A program made the position numbers and the translations under genes. From Calonectria ilicicola (lineage: Eukaryota > Ascomycota > Sordariomycetes > Hypocreales > Nectriaceae), in assembly GCA_020809705.1 (NCBI GenBank), contig CP085831.1, positions 620,001 through 684,000 on the forward strand: a DNA stretch of 64,000 nucleotides, read 5' to 3'. The notes beneath the pieces are model-generated. The model saw only the letters and a program-made list of their open reading frames with translations. It did no database searches and was not told the DNA's origin. Below, one piece after another: positions 34,348-45,051 of the stretch (position 1 is its first letter; each line of letters starts with the position of its first letter).

Positions 34348-36000
34348 GTTGTTTATTTCCAACCAAGATTGCTAATATGACTAGTTCTTGGTTTCCAGGC
34401 CTTACCAGACTTCTCAAGAGAATCGAGATGTCAGGTCTGAGAAACTCAACAGAAATTCTGAGCTGGGTTAGTCTCCGAAGAAATTTCGGCCGTGGCTGTG
34501 TTGGAGAGCGACGCTAAATTTAGTGTCAGCCGGCGTTTCACCGCAACACCATCCCACTTTTCGATGGGCAGCAGTGGGTCAATTAACTGGAACAGGTGGC
34601 TAGTGAATACCATTTCAGGCTCTCGGACGAATGGAACACACCGAACTTATCGGACTGTCTGTTGGCGGAATTTGGCTATCATTGATATACGTAATTTGGC
34701 CAGCCTTGGATAAGTCTTACAAGGTTGAATTGACTTATGGCCATCGGTAGCTCAAACAGCAGATCATCACTTCCCACATGCTGGGAACGGGTTTGCCCTT
34801 TGGCTGGGATGGTTGAGTGTGTTTTTTTGATCTTCTAAAGTTGTAAGGATCCTTATCTCTTATTACTGCAATTTATTTCCGTATCTAAGAGGAGATGATC
34901 TATGATGGTAATTACCAGTGAGGATAGTCGCCATAAATCAAGACTGGCTATAGGGTGGGACAAGCCATAGGAGGAATAATAACGAAATAAAGCTGAAAGC
35001 CGACGCTATGATCAGTTGATGGATTCTTTAAGGCCTTTAATTTCAGAGACTTATTTTCAGCGAAAAAAAACATGGTAATGTTGAGGTTCGAATGTCCTTG
35101 TATTTATAGAGACAACTCCTACGATCGATCAAAAAGACGCCAGTGCGTGGTCATCTAGTGAGAGGCAAGCTACTACTCCGGATGTACCTGGTTTGGCCTA
35201 ATAACCGGAATAAGGAGAAGGGCTTGGATGTTATCTGTGGATTTGGAGACAAAAACTTCAATCAAATATTTGATCTCTGTCAGCTGTCAATATAAAAATA
35301 CTGCCTCGCAATGTCTTTGAATGCCAAGGAACTTGTAGGTCTAGATCTTATTTGTGTAAAATATCGAGGTACTTGAGGAAAGTCTTGGTGATTGCAGTAT
35401 TTTCCTTTTAATGCAGCTGAGTGAGGGCATTTAGACTTTTGTTTTGCGTTGGAATTGAAGGTTTGACTATGGGTTTGTGGGCCCGTTCGTCGCTTTGGAT
35501 AACCTCTTCACCTAACCGTGGAAAAGCAACGCTCTGCCGTTGGCTCTGCGAAAACCTCAATCGTCACATGCCTCATCCAGCCGCGCAAAGTCCTTCCATG
35601 AAGCTTGGTGACAGCCGTGGTAAAGTAAGGCTGATGACTCTTTTTCCTAAGGTTGCGCAACGCATAAGCTTCTGTTGTATTAGAACCTTTTGGTGTTTTG
35701 GTTGAGTGGGTTGAAACCTTATACTGTTGTGCTTGGATGAAATCTCTTTAATTGTCTAGTCATCTCCTAAGGTTAGGGTACGTTGACCTCGTAGTGCACT
35801 TGCATTAATAAAAAAAACTCGAAACTCGATGCAGCCGAGTGTAACCTGTCAGTCGTTTGTTAGTCAATGTCGGGCTCCTACAATCACTGCAACGCAACGC
35901 TTGGATCAATCTCAGATTATGGTGAATAATTGCATGAGGAGCGAAGCCTCTTTACAACGATAACAAGGCATTGAATCACTGCTTTGTTTGTGAACCACAT
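34348..36000. other. Divergent intergenic region without a gene
   Basis: About 1.65 kb between the leftward monooxygenase and the rightward F-box-like gene. Frames of up to 94 codons occur, but no signal peptides, domains or splice sites are convincing. Confidence 0.45.
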
Positions 36001-37383
36001 ATGGCCTTTATAAATACCCAGTCAATTTTGCGCGGAGTACAGGGATTGATCTATGATCTGCCTCTATCCTTCATCAACTGCGTTGCCAGTATGGCTGTAG
36101 CAAGCTCCCAGCCTTCGGAGCAAAGCTTCCTCAATCTCAACAGTCTATTTCCAGAGATCATTGATCAGATACTCTTTTCTTTAGATTCAAGATGCACCCT
36201 GCGCAACTTCATATTCACATCTCGATATATCCACCAACGGTTCCTGACACATCGAAATCTATTCATCCTCCGCGTCCTAAAAAATGAGATTGGCCCTGTT
36301 TTGGCAGATGCAGCATTCCTTGCCAGATTTCCGTGTGCAGATCCCGGTAAAACCTTTCCGGAGCGCGTGATCTATTGGTACGGAATTCATAGCATGAGTG
36401 CGCAATACAAGGAGATATTGTCGGAGGGTATTGCCAGCATTGCCAAGACCCATCCATTGAGCTACACCGAGGTCACTCAAATCTGCAATACTGTCAATAA
36501 GTTGAATTTTATTGTCGACGTCTATCTCAAGGTGCAACTACAATTATTTGAGATTGAGGGAGCGGCGTCAGCAAAACCTTCACGCGAGGAGCGCCTGAGA
36601 GTGCTGCGGGCTTTTTGTCGTCGCCAAATTCTTTGCAACGCTTGGGCGGCAACGAAACGTCAACAATATCAGAACAAGCCCGTTAATTATGATATACGTG
36701 CTATTGGAAACACCAACGACAGCGAGGGTGAGCGCCTGGGCCTGATGGACGCTTTTGAGCCCTGGGAGCTACAGCAGATCGACCACATTGAAGACTTCGC
36801 CTCACGATTTTGCGTCGCGCTGTTTTCTACCGGAGCTCTGGAGGCACAGCCTATGAGTAGAGAAACCTTAGGTGATATCTTCACCAGTATAGACCATCTC
36901 GTGAATTATATGCAGCAACATACAAACGTTGCCGAAATCGTCATCTCCAAGTGGACTTCCCTAGGTTCCTTCAATTGTATGGCCTGGGGACCTGTCGTTG
37001 CTAAATATTCACTCTTTTGCTTGACAGAGTTTGGGCAGGAAGTGCGTCGTGATATGTATCCAGATCCAGAAAGAGATCAACCTACGCCGCAATGGAAAGA
37101 CAGCAAGGGACCGAAAGTCAATTTTATTGAAGAAGCAGTGGATTTGCCATCGTTTGGTTGGGTTGACGCGCTGGATGGTTGTTATACAAACTGGTTTGGC
37201 GCAGCCCTTCGGAACGCTACTCTGGGGACGCCAGTTGAAAATGAGGCGCTGGAGAGTTACGACGCTGTAATGCAATGGAGACGTTTGGGATTTGCACTAT
37301 GGGATCAGAAACGAGTTGCTGCTCTCAAGGAAGCATACCGTTACGACGGGTTTAAGACAGGCTGGGTCTTTACAGAGATATGA
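36001..37383 (+). CDS. F-box-like fungal protein
   Basis: A single exon of 460 residues from the ATG at 36001; an ATG at 36091 (MAVASSQPSEQ) is an alternative that keeps all recognisable sequence. The open frame upstream starts with TTG. The segment LNSLFPEIIDQILFSLDSRCTLRNFIFTSRYIHQRF resembles a fungal F-box-like N-terminal domain. The remainder is helical and has no motif I recognise. Members of this family are numerous in filamentous fungi and mostly uncharacterised; if the F-box is real, it would connect targets to an SCF ubiquitin ligase. It lies immediately upstream of the HET gene in the same orientation. Confidence 0.7.
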   Translation: MAFINTQSILRGVQGLIYDLPLSFINCVASMAVASSQPSEQSFLNLNSLFPEIIDQILFSLDSRCTLRNFIFTSRYIHQRFLTHRNLFILRVLKNEIGPVLADAAFLARFPCADPGKTFPERVIYWYGIHSMSAQYKEILSEGIASIAKTHPLSYTEVTQICNTVNKLNFIVDVYLKVQLQLFEIEGAASAKPSREERLRVLRAFCRRQILCNAWAATKRQQYQNKPVNYDIRAIGNTNDSEGERLGLMDAFEPWELQQIDHIEDFASRFCVALFSTGALEAQPMSRETLGDIFTSIDHLVNYMQQHTNVAEIVISKWTSLGSFNCMAWGPVVAKYSLFCLTEFGQEVRRDMYPDPERDQPTPQWKDSKGPKVNFIEEAVDLPSFGWVDALDGCYTNWFGAALRNATLGTPVENEALESYDAVMQWRRLGFALWDQKRVAALKEAYRYDGFKTGWVFTEI

Positions 37384-37886
37384 GGAAGTACGCTATGCTA
37401 TGATTAGAACTTTGCGAAAATCTATTTACGCCAAATCTCAGTTCTGATTAATTCTTAAAAAAAAAATAGGAAATCGTCATGACGTTTTTGCATGAGATCT
37501 GTTATTTGGACGCCCACGAATTACTAGCCGGACGAACAAGGTTACTTTTAGTACCTTATAATTTAGAATATGATAATTAGAGTATGAATAAAGTATTTAA
37601 AATAAATAATTTATTTATATTTGGCTTTGTATTGGATCTATGCTATATTAGGTATAGCTTGCTTGTCTGGCTATTAATTTGTGTTGGTCCAAATAACAGA
37701 TCTCTTTTGCATTACATCCAATAAAAAGGAATACAGAGCGTTAGTCTGTTGGTCGGGTTGGCAAAGTTACACACACAAAAAAAGAAAAAGAGCGGCTACG
37801 TTGCTGCCTAAATAAATGGGGCCACTGACAGGGTTTAGCGATGTAGAAATCACACGAATGGCCACTGAACCACATGTGGTTTTGGC
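37384..37886. other. AT-rich intergenic spacer
   Basis: About 500 bp with a very AT-rich block near 37550-37620. No coding signal. It must contain the HET promoter. Confidence 0.45.
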
Positions 37887-39596
37887 ATGACACTAAAGAA
37901 AAGAAGATCTTTCTTGACACCAAGAGAAAGGGCATTATCTTCAATGTCCGAATTCAAATACAACCCGTTGTCAGAGGGTGAGATCAGATTGCTCCACTTG
38001 CTCCCTCCAACGACATCAGATTCTCCTCTGGTTGGCAAGATTCAGCATGTCATTTTACACTCAGAACCAAAATATGAAGCTTTATCCTACACGTGGGGTC
38101 ATCATGACAAATTGGAATCAATCCACATTCTTCAAAAAGAGGAGGGCTCAGGCTCAGGAGCCGACATACAGCTCACACCCAATCTCCAAGCAGCACTAAA
38201 ATGTCTTCGACAACCCGACACTGTTTGCATTATTTGGATTGATCAAATATGTATAGATCAGAAAAATAACGAAGAAAAAAGCATCCAAGTTCCCCTTATG
38301 GGCCAGATTTATCGAATGGCACGTCGTGTTATTGTATGGCTGGGTGACGAAGACGACGAGACGTCTCTTGCATTCATGAATCTTGATCTAAACCAGCGAG
38401 AGGTGGATCGAACAAGGCGTGGAATAATGGAGAGAGGACAAGATGCATTGTCTAGAAGTGAAGAACGAAGATTGATGGCCGCAAACTGGCCAACAATTAT
38501 GATCGATTCTCCGTTATGGAATGCCGTCGATCGGATATTTGAACGCGATTTCTTTCAGAGAATTTGGGTGTTTCAAGAAGTCGTTCTGGGGCGCAATGTC
38601 TTGGTGAGATGTGGAGGATATACAACAGAATGGGACAATATCGGCATCGCATCTTCGGTTCATCGAAACATGATTGATGGTGTGAGACCTGTGCCACCTG
38701 AGACAATTGATCTGATGGATGCAACACGCCACGAGCTACAAGAACATCATCGCCAATTGAGTCTGGTTGATTGCATATTCAACTCTTATTTCTTTCGCGC
38801 GACCGATCCACGAGATAAGATATACGGGTCCCTTGGTTTACTTGAAGCAGAGATTGCTGTCGGATTTCCAGTCAGCTATACAGCATCGGTCGAAAATGTT
38901 TATGTCTCTGTGGCTTTGCACTGTATTCAGATGACTAAGTCACTCGATATTCTATCAGCAATTGTTGCACCGAGCGACTCGGCCTTGCCAAGCTGGGTTG
39001 CCGACTGCAGAATCCAGTGCCCAGTTCAACAGCGGATCTTGCCATCTACCAATGCTGCAGAGTGCAATGGCTCGATTATTGGACCCTTCGGTTTCAGGCT
39101 ATCTGTTGCTGACAGAACATTGACTACCATGGGATATGTGTTGTCAGAAATCCAAACTCGAGGCGAAGTTTGCGAGGGTGTTGGAAGCTCCATCGGTGTA
39201 GCTTGGATGGACATTGCATATGCTGCAGATCAAGGGCCCGGAGAGGCGCCTTTCCCTTTAAATTACCATCGAGCTCTATGCGCGAGCGATGATGTTGCAA
39301 TACCTGGATCCGCAACCTACGAGGAAGAAATGAAGGGTTTTGACGCGTGGTGCTACGGTAAGTCGGCCCCCGAAAACAAGTATCTTGGCAAGGAAGGATT
39401 GGTGAGGGACATATATGAGTTTCTCATCCGCCAACTAAAGAGCTGCATGGGTCGCAGACTTATGCTGACCCAAGAAAGGCGGCTCGCTCTGGGACCGGGG
39501 ACGACGGAAATTGGTGACACAGTTTGTTGGCTATTTGGGTGTTCAGTACCCGTTGTCCTGAGACAGGTGAAAAAACAAACTCCTGATGGTGGCTGA
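37887..39596 (+). CDS. HET (heterokaryon incompatibility) domain protein, C-terminally truncated
   Basis: A single exon of 569 residues. The HET domain shows its three blocks: YEALSYTWG, IIWIDQICIDQKN with QVPLMGQIYRMARRVIVWLG, and later FFQRIWVFQEVVLG. HET domains trigger incompatibility and cell-death reactions when non-identical fungal strains fuse, often acting with NLR-type partners. The start may be 37887 or the in-frame ATG at 37944 (MSEFKYNPL), where family similarity begins. The frame stops at TGA (39594-39596), but the next 34 codons continue in the same frame with the usual HET-protein C-terminus (WKLIGACYLQGFMSG). So the stop looks like a nonsense change in a gene that was longer. 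It is followed 450 bp downstream by the PNP-NB-ARC-TPR gene in the same orientation. Confidence 0.85.
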   Translation: MTLKKRRSFLTPRERALSSMSEFKYNPLSEGEIRLLHLLPPTTSDSPLVGKIQHVILHSEPKYEALSYTWGHHDKLESIHILQKEEGSGSGADIQLTPNLQAALKCLRQPDTVCIIWIDQICIDQKNNEEKSIQVPLMGQIYRMARRVIVWLGDEDDETSLAFMNLDLNQREVDRTRRGIMERGQDALSRSEERRLMAANWPTIMIDSPLWNAVDRIFERDFFQRIWVFQEVVLGRNVLVRCGGYTTEWDNIGIASSVHRNMIDGVRPVPPETIDLMDATRHELQEHHRQLSLVDCIFNSYFFRATDPRDKIYGSLGLLEAEIAVGFPVSYTASVENVYVSVALHCIQMTKSLDILSAIVAPSDSALPSWVADCRIQCPVQQRILPSTNAAECNGSIIGPFGFRLSVADRTLTTMGYVLSEIQTRGEVCEGVGSSIGVAWMDIAYAADQGPGEAPFPLNYHRALCASDDVAIPGSATYEEEMKGFDAWCYGKSAPENKYLGKEGLVRDIYEFLIRQLKSCMGRRLMLTQERRLALGPGTTEIGDTVCWLFGCSVPVVLRQVKKQTPDGG

Positions 39597-39701
39597 GGCG
39601 AGAGATGGAAGTTGATCGGAGCGTGTTATCTCCAAGGCTTCATGTCGGGGCCTCCAGTGCATCATCAACTGAGAGAGATACGGGAATTTAGCCTTGAGTA
39701 G
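39597..39701 (+). pseudogene. In-frame tail of the HET gene beyond its TGA
   Basis: Thirty-four codons plus TAG in the same frame as the HET gene. They encode RWKLIGACYLQGFMSGPP, matching the usual end of HET proteins. No intron of normal size would remove the TGA: the only GT..AG across it is about 31 bp and changes the frame. It is a relic tail, or a readthrough extension if the TGA is leaky. Confidence 0.65.
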
Positions 39702-40043
39702 TGCTTGCGTATAGTGGAAGGAAACCCATTCATTGGTTGGGCGGGGCAGTTGGTTGAGTATGCCTGACGAACCAAATGCTACAGCCAAGCACATCTTTTT
39801 CTACTTTGGTTGTTCAAATATTTATTAGCGTCATGTGTTCAATCGTGATATGACAGCTTCTCATTAGGCGTAAGCGCCGAGTTCAAGTGGCAGCCTTGCC
39901 GAACCGGCTGATTGGCCGTCAGACAAGCCACCATTTGCACAGCCCCTCACAAGACAGACAGCAGAGTGACGTTCAAATTTCTCTCAATTCATCTCACCCA
40001 AAGAAGGCTTTGACCTCGACTAGCACCCGCTTTCATCATCGGA
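39702..40043. other. Promoter region of the PNP-NB-ARC-TPR gene
   Basis: About 340 bp between the HET relic tail and the NLR start. No coding signal apart from shadows. The leader before 40044 is rich in C and A. Confidence 0.4.
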
Positions 40044-43000
40044 ATGCCTCCATCACGGCCCAGCGGCCGTCAAGATTTTGAAATCGCCATCATTTGCGCC
40101 CTGCCCCTCGAGTACAATGCTGCCGCTCTTATCTTTGACGAGTTTTGGGATGAGGAGGGCGATGTGTACGGCCAGGCTCCTGGAGACCCCAACAGCTATA
40201 CCACTGGTCGTGTAGGTGACTACAACGTCGTCCTGGCTCTTCTGCCGCAAATGGGAAAGAGAAGCGCCGCAAGTGCAGCGGCAAGCATGCGCTCAAGCTT
40301 TGAAAACCTGCGCCTTACGCTTCTTGTTGGAATATGTGGTGGTGTGCCATACAACGGAGAAACCGAAGTACTGCTTGGAGATGTCATTGTTAGCCAAACA
40401 GTTGTACAGTATGACTTTGGACGGAAATACCCTGACCGATTTGTTCGCAAAGATACCGTCCTTGACAATCTTGGTCAAGCAAATAAAGACATCAAAGCTT
40501 TGCTTGCCAAACTACAGACTGATCGCGCGCTTGATCGACTGCAACAACAAACCATCCGCTTCTTGCATGAGATTCAAGAGGAGGTCGCGAAGACAAAGCG
40601 AAGAGGGAAATACGACTACCCAGGAAGAGATCAAGATATCCTATACAAGGCAGACTACCGCCACAAACATCACCGCCGGGGGAGCCGTAGATCCTTGTCT
40701 TGTGTCTGTAAAGATTGCCGCCAAGATTCGGATCCGACCTGTACCGAAGCACCAGAGTTTTCATGTGACAAACTGGGGTGCAGCGAGAGGTACTCCGTTG
40801 AAAGAAAGCGACTCGGGCCACCGAAACCTGACAGAAGAGATAATCCACCAGATAGCATCGTCCACATCGGCCGCGTCGCCTCTGGGGATATGGTGATCAA
40901 ATCGGCTTCAGATCGAGACAAGATTGCAGAGCAAGAAGGCGTTATTGCATTTGAAATGGAGGGTGCTGGAATCTGGGATGAACTTCCATGCATCGTCCTG
41001 AAGAGTGTGTGCGATTATGCGGATAGCCACAAGAATAAAAAATGGCAAAACTTTGCGGCGGCGACGGCTGCAGCGACTTCCAAAGCGATTCTTGAATTTT
41101 ACACCCAATCTAGTCAAACACAGAAACAATCTACGGTTAAAAAAGGGTATTGGATGGTACCATTCGGACGAAATGAAGGCTTTGTTGGTCGCGATGACAT
41201 TCTGTCAGATTTAGTTGAGAGGATTCCACCAACAAAAAATACTCACAATTGCCAAAAGACCGTTGTCGAAGGACTGGGTGGGATTGGGAAGACCCAAGTG
41301 GCACTCGAGGCTGTGTATAGGGTCTCTGAGAAATACCCCGAATGTTCCATCTTCTGGGTCCCTGCACTTGACGCTAATACATTTGATAATGCGTACGGAA
41401 ATATTGTCCGACTGTTGCGCTTACCTGGTATTGACAAAGAAAAGGCCAATATTAGAAAAATGGTCAAGGCTGCTCTTAGCAAACAAGATTTAGGCCCATG
41501 GCTTCTGGTTATTGATAATGCAGACGACATAGAGCTTTTATTTGGACCTAATGGTATTCATCAATGGCTGCCATTTAGTGTCAACGGATCTATTCTCTTC
41601 ACAACACGTAACCATGGGGTTTCGGTTAAGCTCGATATTCATCGAAATGGAATATTCCCAGTTCAGCGAATGAGCTTAAGTGAAGCCATGGAGATGCTAA
41701 AGTTTGGGTTGTCAAAGCGACAGGTTCAAGATATTTCAAGTACAACTGCCCTGTTGGATTTCCTCATAAGCCTTCCCCTTGCTATAAAACAGGCCTCTGC
41801 CTACATGGCAAAGACTGGTATCACAACAACACAGTATCTCAAGTACTGCAATTCCAACGATAACAGATTAGCGAATCTGCTTAGCACAAACTTCGACGAT
41901 TGTGGTCGTTATGACAGCAAGGAAAACCCAATTACAGTTACTTGGCTGATATCATTTTCTGATATATCAAGAGATAATCCAGTGGCTGGGAAATATCTTC
42001 AATATGCTTCTTTCTTCAGAGAGAAAAATATCCCAGTGTCTCTTTTGCAGTCAACGGAGGATGAACTAGAAATAAACGAAGCTCTCGGAATTCTCAGAGC
42101 TTATGCTTTTATTTCTAACACAACGACAGATGGTTCATTCGAAATGCATAGGTTAGTTCGACTAGCAATGCGAAACTGGCTTAACGAAAACGGAATGATG
42201 CGATCCGTCCACACAAACGTGATGGAGCACCTATTGAAGAGACTTCCTGAAGGAGGGTACAAGAATAAAATATTATGGGAGGCCTACCTTCCGCATATCA
42301 ATGCTATCCTAGAATTTGCAGAGTCTGATAACGAGATAACGAGGGCAAGACTACTGTCCCGAACTGGCTGTGCATTCACGAGTTTCGGCCAAGATCAACG
42401 GTCATTACAATTTCATCAGCAGGCATTCGAGCTTCGGAAAAAGGTTTTTGGCGAAACTGATCCCAAGACACTTATTAGTATGGCCGATTTTGGTAGGGGC
42501 CTTTTTAATCTAAAGAGATACACAGAAGCAGAGCCCATTCAGCGACGGGAACACCAACTAAGATCTATAGTCTTGGGCGAAGAACATCCTGGCACGCTCA
42601 AATGTCTCAATAGATTCGCAAAGACTCTGGTTTCAACGAATAAAAGTTCAGAAGCAGAACAAGTACATCGTCAGTTGCTGGAGGTGCGAACCAAAACCCT
42701 TGGTGAGGAGCATTATGATACGGTTCACAGCATGTATAGAGTAGGATGTTGTATGCACAGACTGGGTAGGCTTGAAGAGGCTGAAAACCAACAACGTCGG
42801 GTATTGGAGCTGACGACGAAACTTTTTGGAGAGGAGAATACTTTGACTCTTGCTATAATGCGTAGCTTGGGGTTGATTCTTCACACAATAGGAAAAATGA
42901 AAGAAGCAGAAAGGTTACATCGGGAAGTAGTGCTTGTGAGTACAAGGAATTTAGGGCAAGGACACCATCGTACACTACAGCGGATGCAAAGCTTGGCGCA

Positions 43001-43205
43001 AACTCTTGAAAAATCTGAGAGACTTGATGAGGCCAAGCAAATATATCAGGAGACACTGGCGTTGCGAACTATGGTACATGGAGAAGATCATCCATCAACA
43101 AGAAAGACAAACAACAGATTACGAAGGGTCCATGATAAAATAAGAGATAGTGAAAAAGCTCTTGAGAGTGAAAATGAGTACACTGATACAGGCTCTGAGA
43201 GCTGA
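40044..43205 (+). CDS. PNP_UDP - NB-ARC - TPR NLR-like protein
   Basis: A single exon of 1053 residues with intact frame. Residues about 12-355 form a PNP_UDP domain: IAIICALPLEYNAA, LLVGICGGVP, a long family insertion, EMEGAGIWDELP for the ribose-site glutamate and CDYADSHKNK for the base-site aspartate. Residues about 380-710 form an NB-ARC STAND switch: P-loop GLGGIGKTQ near 410, kinase-2 LLVIDNADD near 487, ILFTTRN near 517, LPLAIKQ near 578 and MHRLVR in the MHD position near 702. Residues about 766-1035 hold six or so 42-residue TPR_10/12 repeats (LEVRTKTLGEEHYDTV type). This is a known fungal NLR architecture. The TPR array is the expected ligand sensor and the PNP domain the effector; bacterial PNP-family effectors (for example in Detocs) destroy ATP. 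The role in incompatibility or defence is inference. Confidence 0.92.
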   Translation: MPPSRPSGRQDFEIAIICALPLEYNAAALIFDEFWDEEGDVYGQAPGDPNSYTTGRVGDYNVVLALLPQMGKRSAASAAASMRSSFENLRLTLLVGICGGVPYNGETEVLLGDVIVSQTVVQYDFGRKYPDRFVRKDTVLDNLGQANKDIKALLAKLQTDRALDRLQQQTIRFLHEIQEEVAKTKRRGKYDYPGRDQDILYKADYRHKHHRRGSRRSLSCVCKDCRQDSDPTCTEAPEFSCDKLGCSERYSVERKRLGPPKPDRRDNPPDSIVHIGRVASGDMVIKSASDRDKIAEQEGVIAFEMEGAGIWDELPCIVLKSVCDYADSHKNKKWQNFAAATAAATSKAILEFYTQSSQTQKQSTVKKGYWMVPFGRNEGFVGRDDILSDLVERIPPTKNTHNCQKTVVEGLGGIGKTQVALEAVYRVSEKYPECSIFWVPALDANTFDNAYGNIVRLLRLPGIDKEKANIRKMVKAALSKQDLGPWLLVIDNADDIELLFGPNGIHQWLPFSVNGSILFTTRNHGVSVKLDIHRNGIFPVQRMSLSEAMEMLKFGLSKRQVQDISSTTALLDFLISLPLAIKQASAYMAKTGITTTQYLKYCNSNDNRLANLLSTNFDDCGRYDSKENPITVTWLISFSDISRDNPVAGKYLQYASFFREKNIPVSLLQSTEDELEINEALGILRAYAFISNTTTDGSFEMHRLVRLAMRNWLNENGMMRSVHTNVMEHLLKRLPEGGYKNKILWEAYLPHINAILEFAESDNEITRARLLSRTGCAFTSFGQDQRSLQFHQQAFELRKKVFGETDPKTLISMADFGRGLFNLKRYTEAEPIQRREHQLRSIVLGEEHPGTLKCLNRFAKTLVSTNKSSEAEQVHRQLLEVRTKTLGEEHYDTVHSMYRVGCCMHRLGRLEEAENQQRRVLELTTKLFGEENTLTLAIMRSLGLILHTIGKMKEAERLHREVVLVSTRNLGQGHHRTLQRMQSLAQTLEKSERLDEAKQIYQETLALRTMVHGEDHPSTRKTNNRLRRVHDKIRDSEKALESENEYTDTGSES

Positions 43206-44801
43206 AATTTATGGCCTAGACTGTTTAAGATATCGGAATAATTCTTATTACTATATATTGGTCGGAGGTTTGCAATAATATTTGGGTTGTGTCACCGGAT
43301 TTTGACAACTTTAGTTGAAGAAGAAGAGCTTCGCCTATGATTATTTATTTAAAAGAAATTCTGCATTATAAGGCCAACTTTATATATGACATTGACACCT
43401 ACCTTACACTATAGCGCAACTATATTCTTAACTAAACCCTAGCATATTTTGGTAAATCGTGGGCTCAACCAAGAGGGAGCTCCAAAGCCACAACGGTGGT
43501 AGATACAATTAAGTTTGGCCGTATGATTCGCTTGACCAAGAGTCAATCACCTTAATCCTATGTACAGCATGATCTTAATGCCCTCCTAAAAACTTAGATA
43601 GTCGTACTTGAGATGGCCTCCCTTGCCAAGACCGTGAATACCAACGCAAATCCTTCACATTCCCCAACATATTTGCCACAGACGAACTTGAAGTGTCACA
43701 GCAGGCAACCAAAGGTCGAGGAAAAGGGAGGGCCAGATAGTACCTATCTGAGTAACCAAAAGTGCTTTTCGTTACAATTAATAATTGTTTCAATGTAGTT
43801 GCCTTTGTAATTGGATTTCTCTTGATTACTATGATAGTCTGACTGCAAAATACTCATTTTAGGACCGGAAAAGTCTCCGCGTATTGTTCGGCTTGCTTCT
43901 GTCATTAATTAGGCTTGAGAAAACCGCTCCCCCGCACGCAGGCTTTGGATAATCCATGCATGCCTGTGGGCAGCCCTCAGAGAAGGTTCAGCTCATGTTG
44001 AGAAGAGTGGCAGCAAAGAACGGATTCGTTTTCCGGGGTGTTGGATTGCGAGGTCTAGGGTATTTCCCCAAACGGATGTGCTATAACAATCTTGCGATGG
44101 AGGATATACATCTCCGTTGTACAAATCTATATAGCGATCAACCTGCATGATCTATGGCAAGATGGATGCGGGGAATGTTCTTGAATTTGCTACTGTGTAA
44201 CACCTTCTAAATTCGTGATGGGGTCAATTGATAAAGGTGACATTTTTAATGGACATTTAGAGTCACTACAATGGTCATCACTAGCATCGGCGATTATGGC
44301 CAAAGACAATGCATTGAACATGCTCCTAAAAAAAAGCCTATATTTTCTCTCGGGGGGTTTGAGAAAACCAAGATTGATGTATCAAAGTGTTGCGGAACGC
44401 GTTGGTAAAAGATCAATCAAATCTGCCTGGTTGACGGGGAGAGAGGGGGGATAAAATTGGCGGAAGTTCAAAAAGGAAGGTTATCCGTTGAGGGCCACTT
44501 CATTCTTTCGTGTGTCTAAATATAGCTCTGCACTACTCCGTCGTGTTGGAATGTGATTCGGATGTTGGCTGACCGTGCCACTGCGGCGGAGTCAGGAATG
44601 CTTATGTCTCGGACCTGAGCGGTCGTGTGCCAAGGCGTTGATCCAAACTTAATATGCCACGTCGCCATTATTTAAGGCCTAGTTACAAAAGCTGCATTGT
44701 TCCAACTCTGCATCAGTTTACACCTCAAAGTTACTCACCTCGCACAAGTCAGCCAAACCCTTGCATATTTTTACTCTTTATCACGTATTACAAATTCCAA
44801 A
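43206..44801. other. 3' flank of the NLR gene and spacer
   Basis: The first about 200 bp after the NLR stop have a diverged copy at about 52260-52450. A dispersed repeat lies at 43444-43526. The rest has no supported gene. A TATTTAA element at 44669-44675 precedes the small secreted-protein gene. Confidence 0.5.
43444..43526. repeat. Copy 1 of an ~82-bp dispersed repeat
   Basis: Sequence from atattttggtaaatcgtggg to aagtttggccgtatga matches 57371-57452 with about 10 differences, mostly transitions, plus single-base indels. It is non-coding in both places and could be a fragment of a transposon end or solo LTR. Confidence 0.8.
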
Positions 44802-45051
44802 ATGAGAGTTTTGACAGCAGTCCTGATGGTCTTTTTGGGCTCCGCGTTGGCCGCCCCAAGCTATGACCCCAAGTGTCCTACAGGAGGAATCTCGGATTGC
44901 ATGGCTTCGAAGTGTCCCAAGGAGGGATGCGCTCCGGGATTGACGTGCTGCCCAAAGCCGTGTGGAGGAACCTGGGTAAGTAAAAAGATTCAAAATACAA
45001 GTTGAGAGTGGGATCATACTGACCAAAAAGTGCCTCAACTTGAAGGGCTAG
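44802..45051 (+). CDS. WAP-like small secreted cysteine-rich peptide
   Basis: Two exons, 44802-44975 and 45031-45051, with a 55-bp intron (GTAAGT donor, CTGAC branch, AAAAAG acceptor). The 64-residue product begins with a signal peptide (MRVLTAVLMVFLGSALA). The mature peptide has eight cysteines including a vicinal pair (GLTCCPKPCGGTWC). The end CCPKPCGGTWCL resembles the final part of whey-acidic-protein four-disulfide-core domains; the join adds the last cysteine, which supports the splice. The first ATG upstream in this frame is not needed, because the signal peptide starts at 44802. A TATA-like TATTTAA lies about 130 bp upstream. A protease-inhibitor or antimicrobial role is possible by analogy with WAP peptides, but this is inference. 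Confidence 0.75.

Noticed and set aside
39576..39606. A 31-bp GT..AG intron that would remove the HET TGA
   Set aside because: It is shorter than any intron seen in the window and would change the frame of the conserved tail.
40216..40896. 226-codon plus-strand ORF within the PNP domain
   Set aside because: It is an alternative frame of the conserved PNP-NB-ARC gene.
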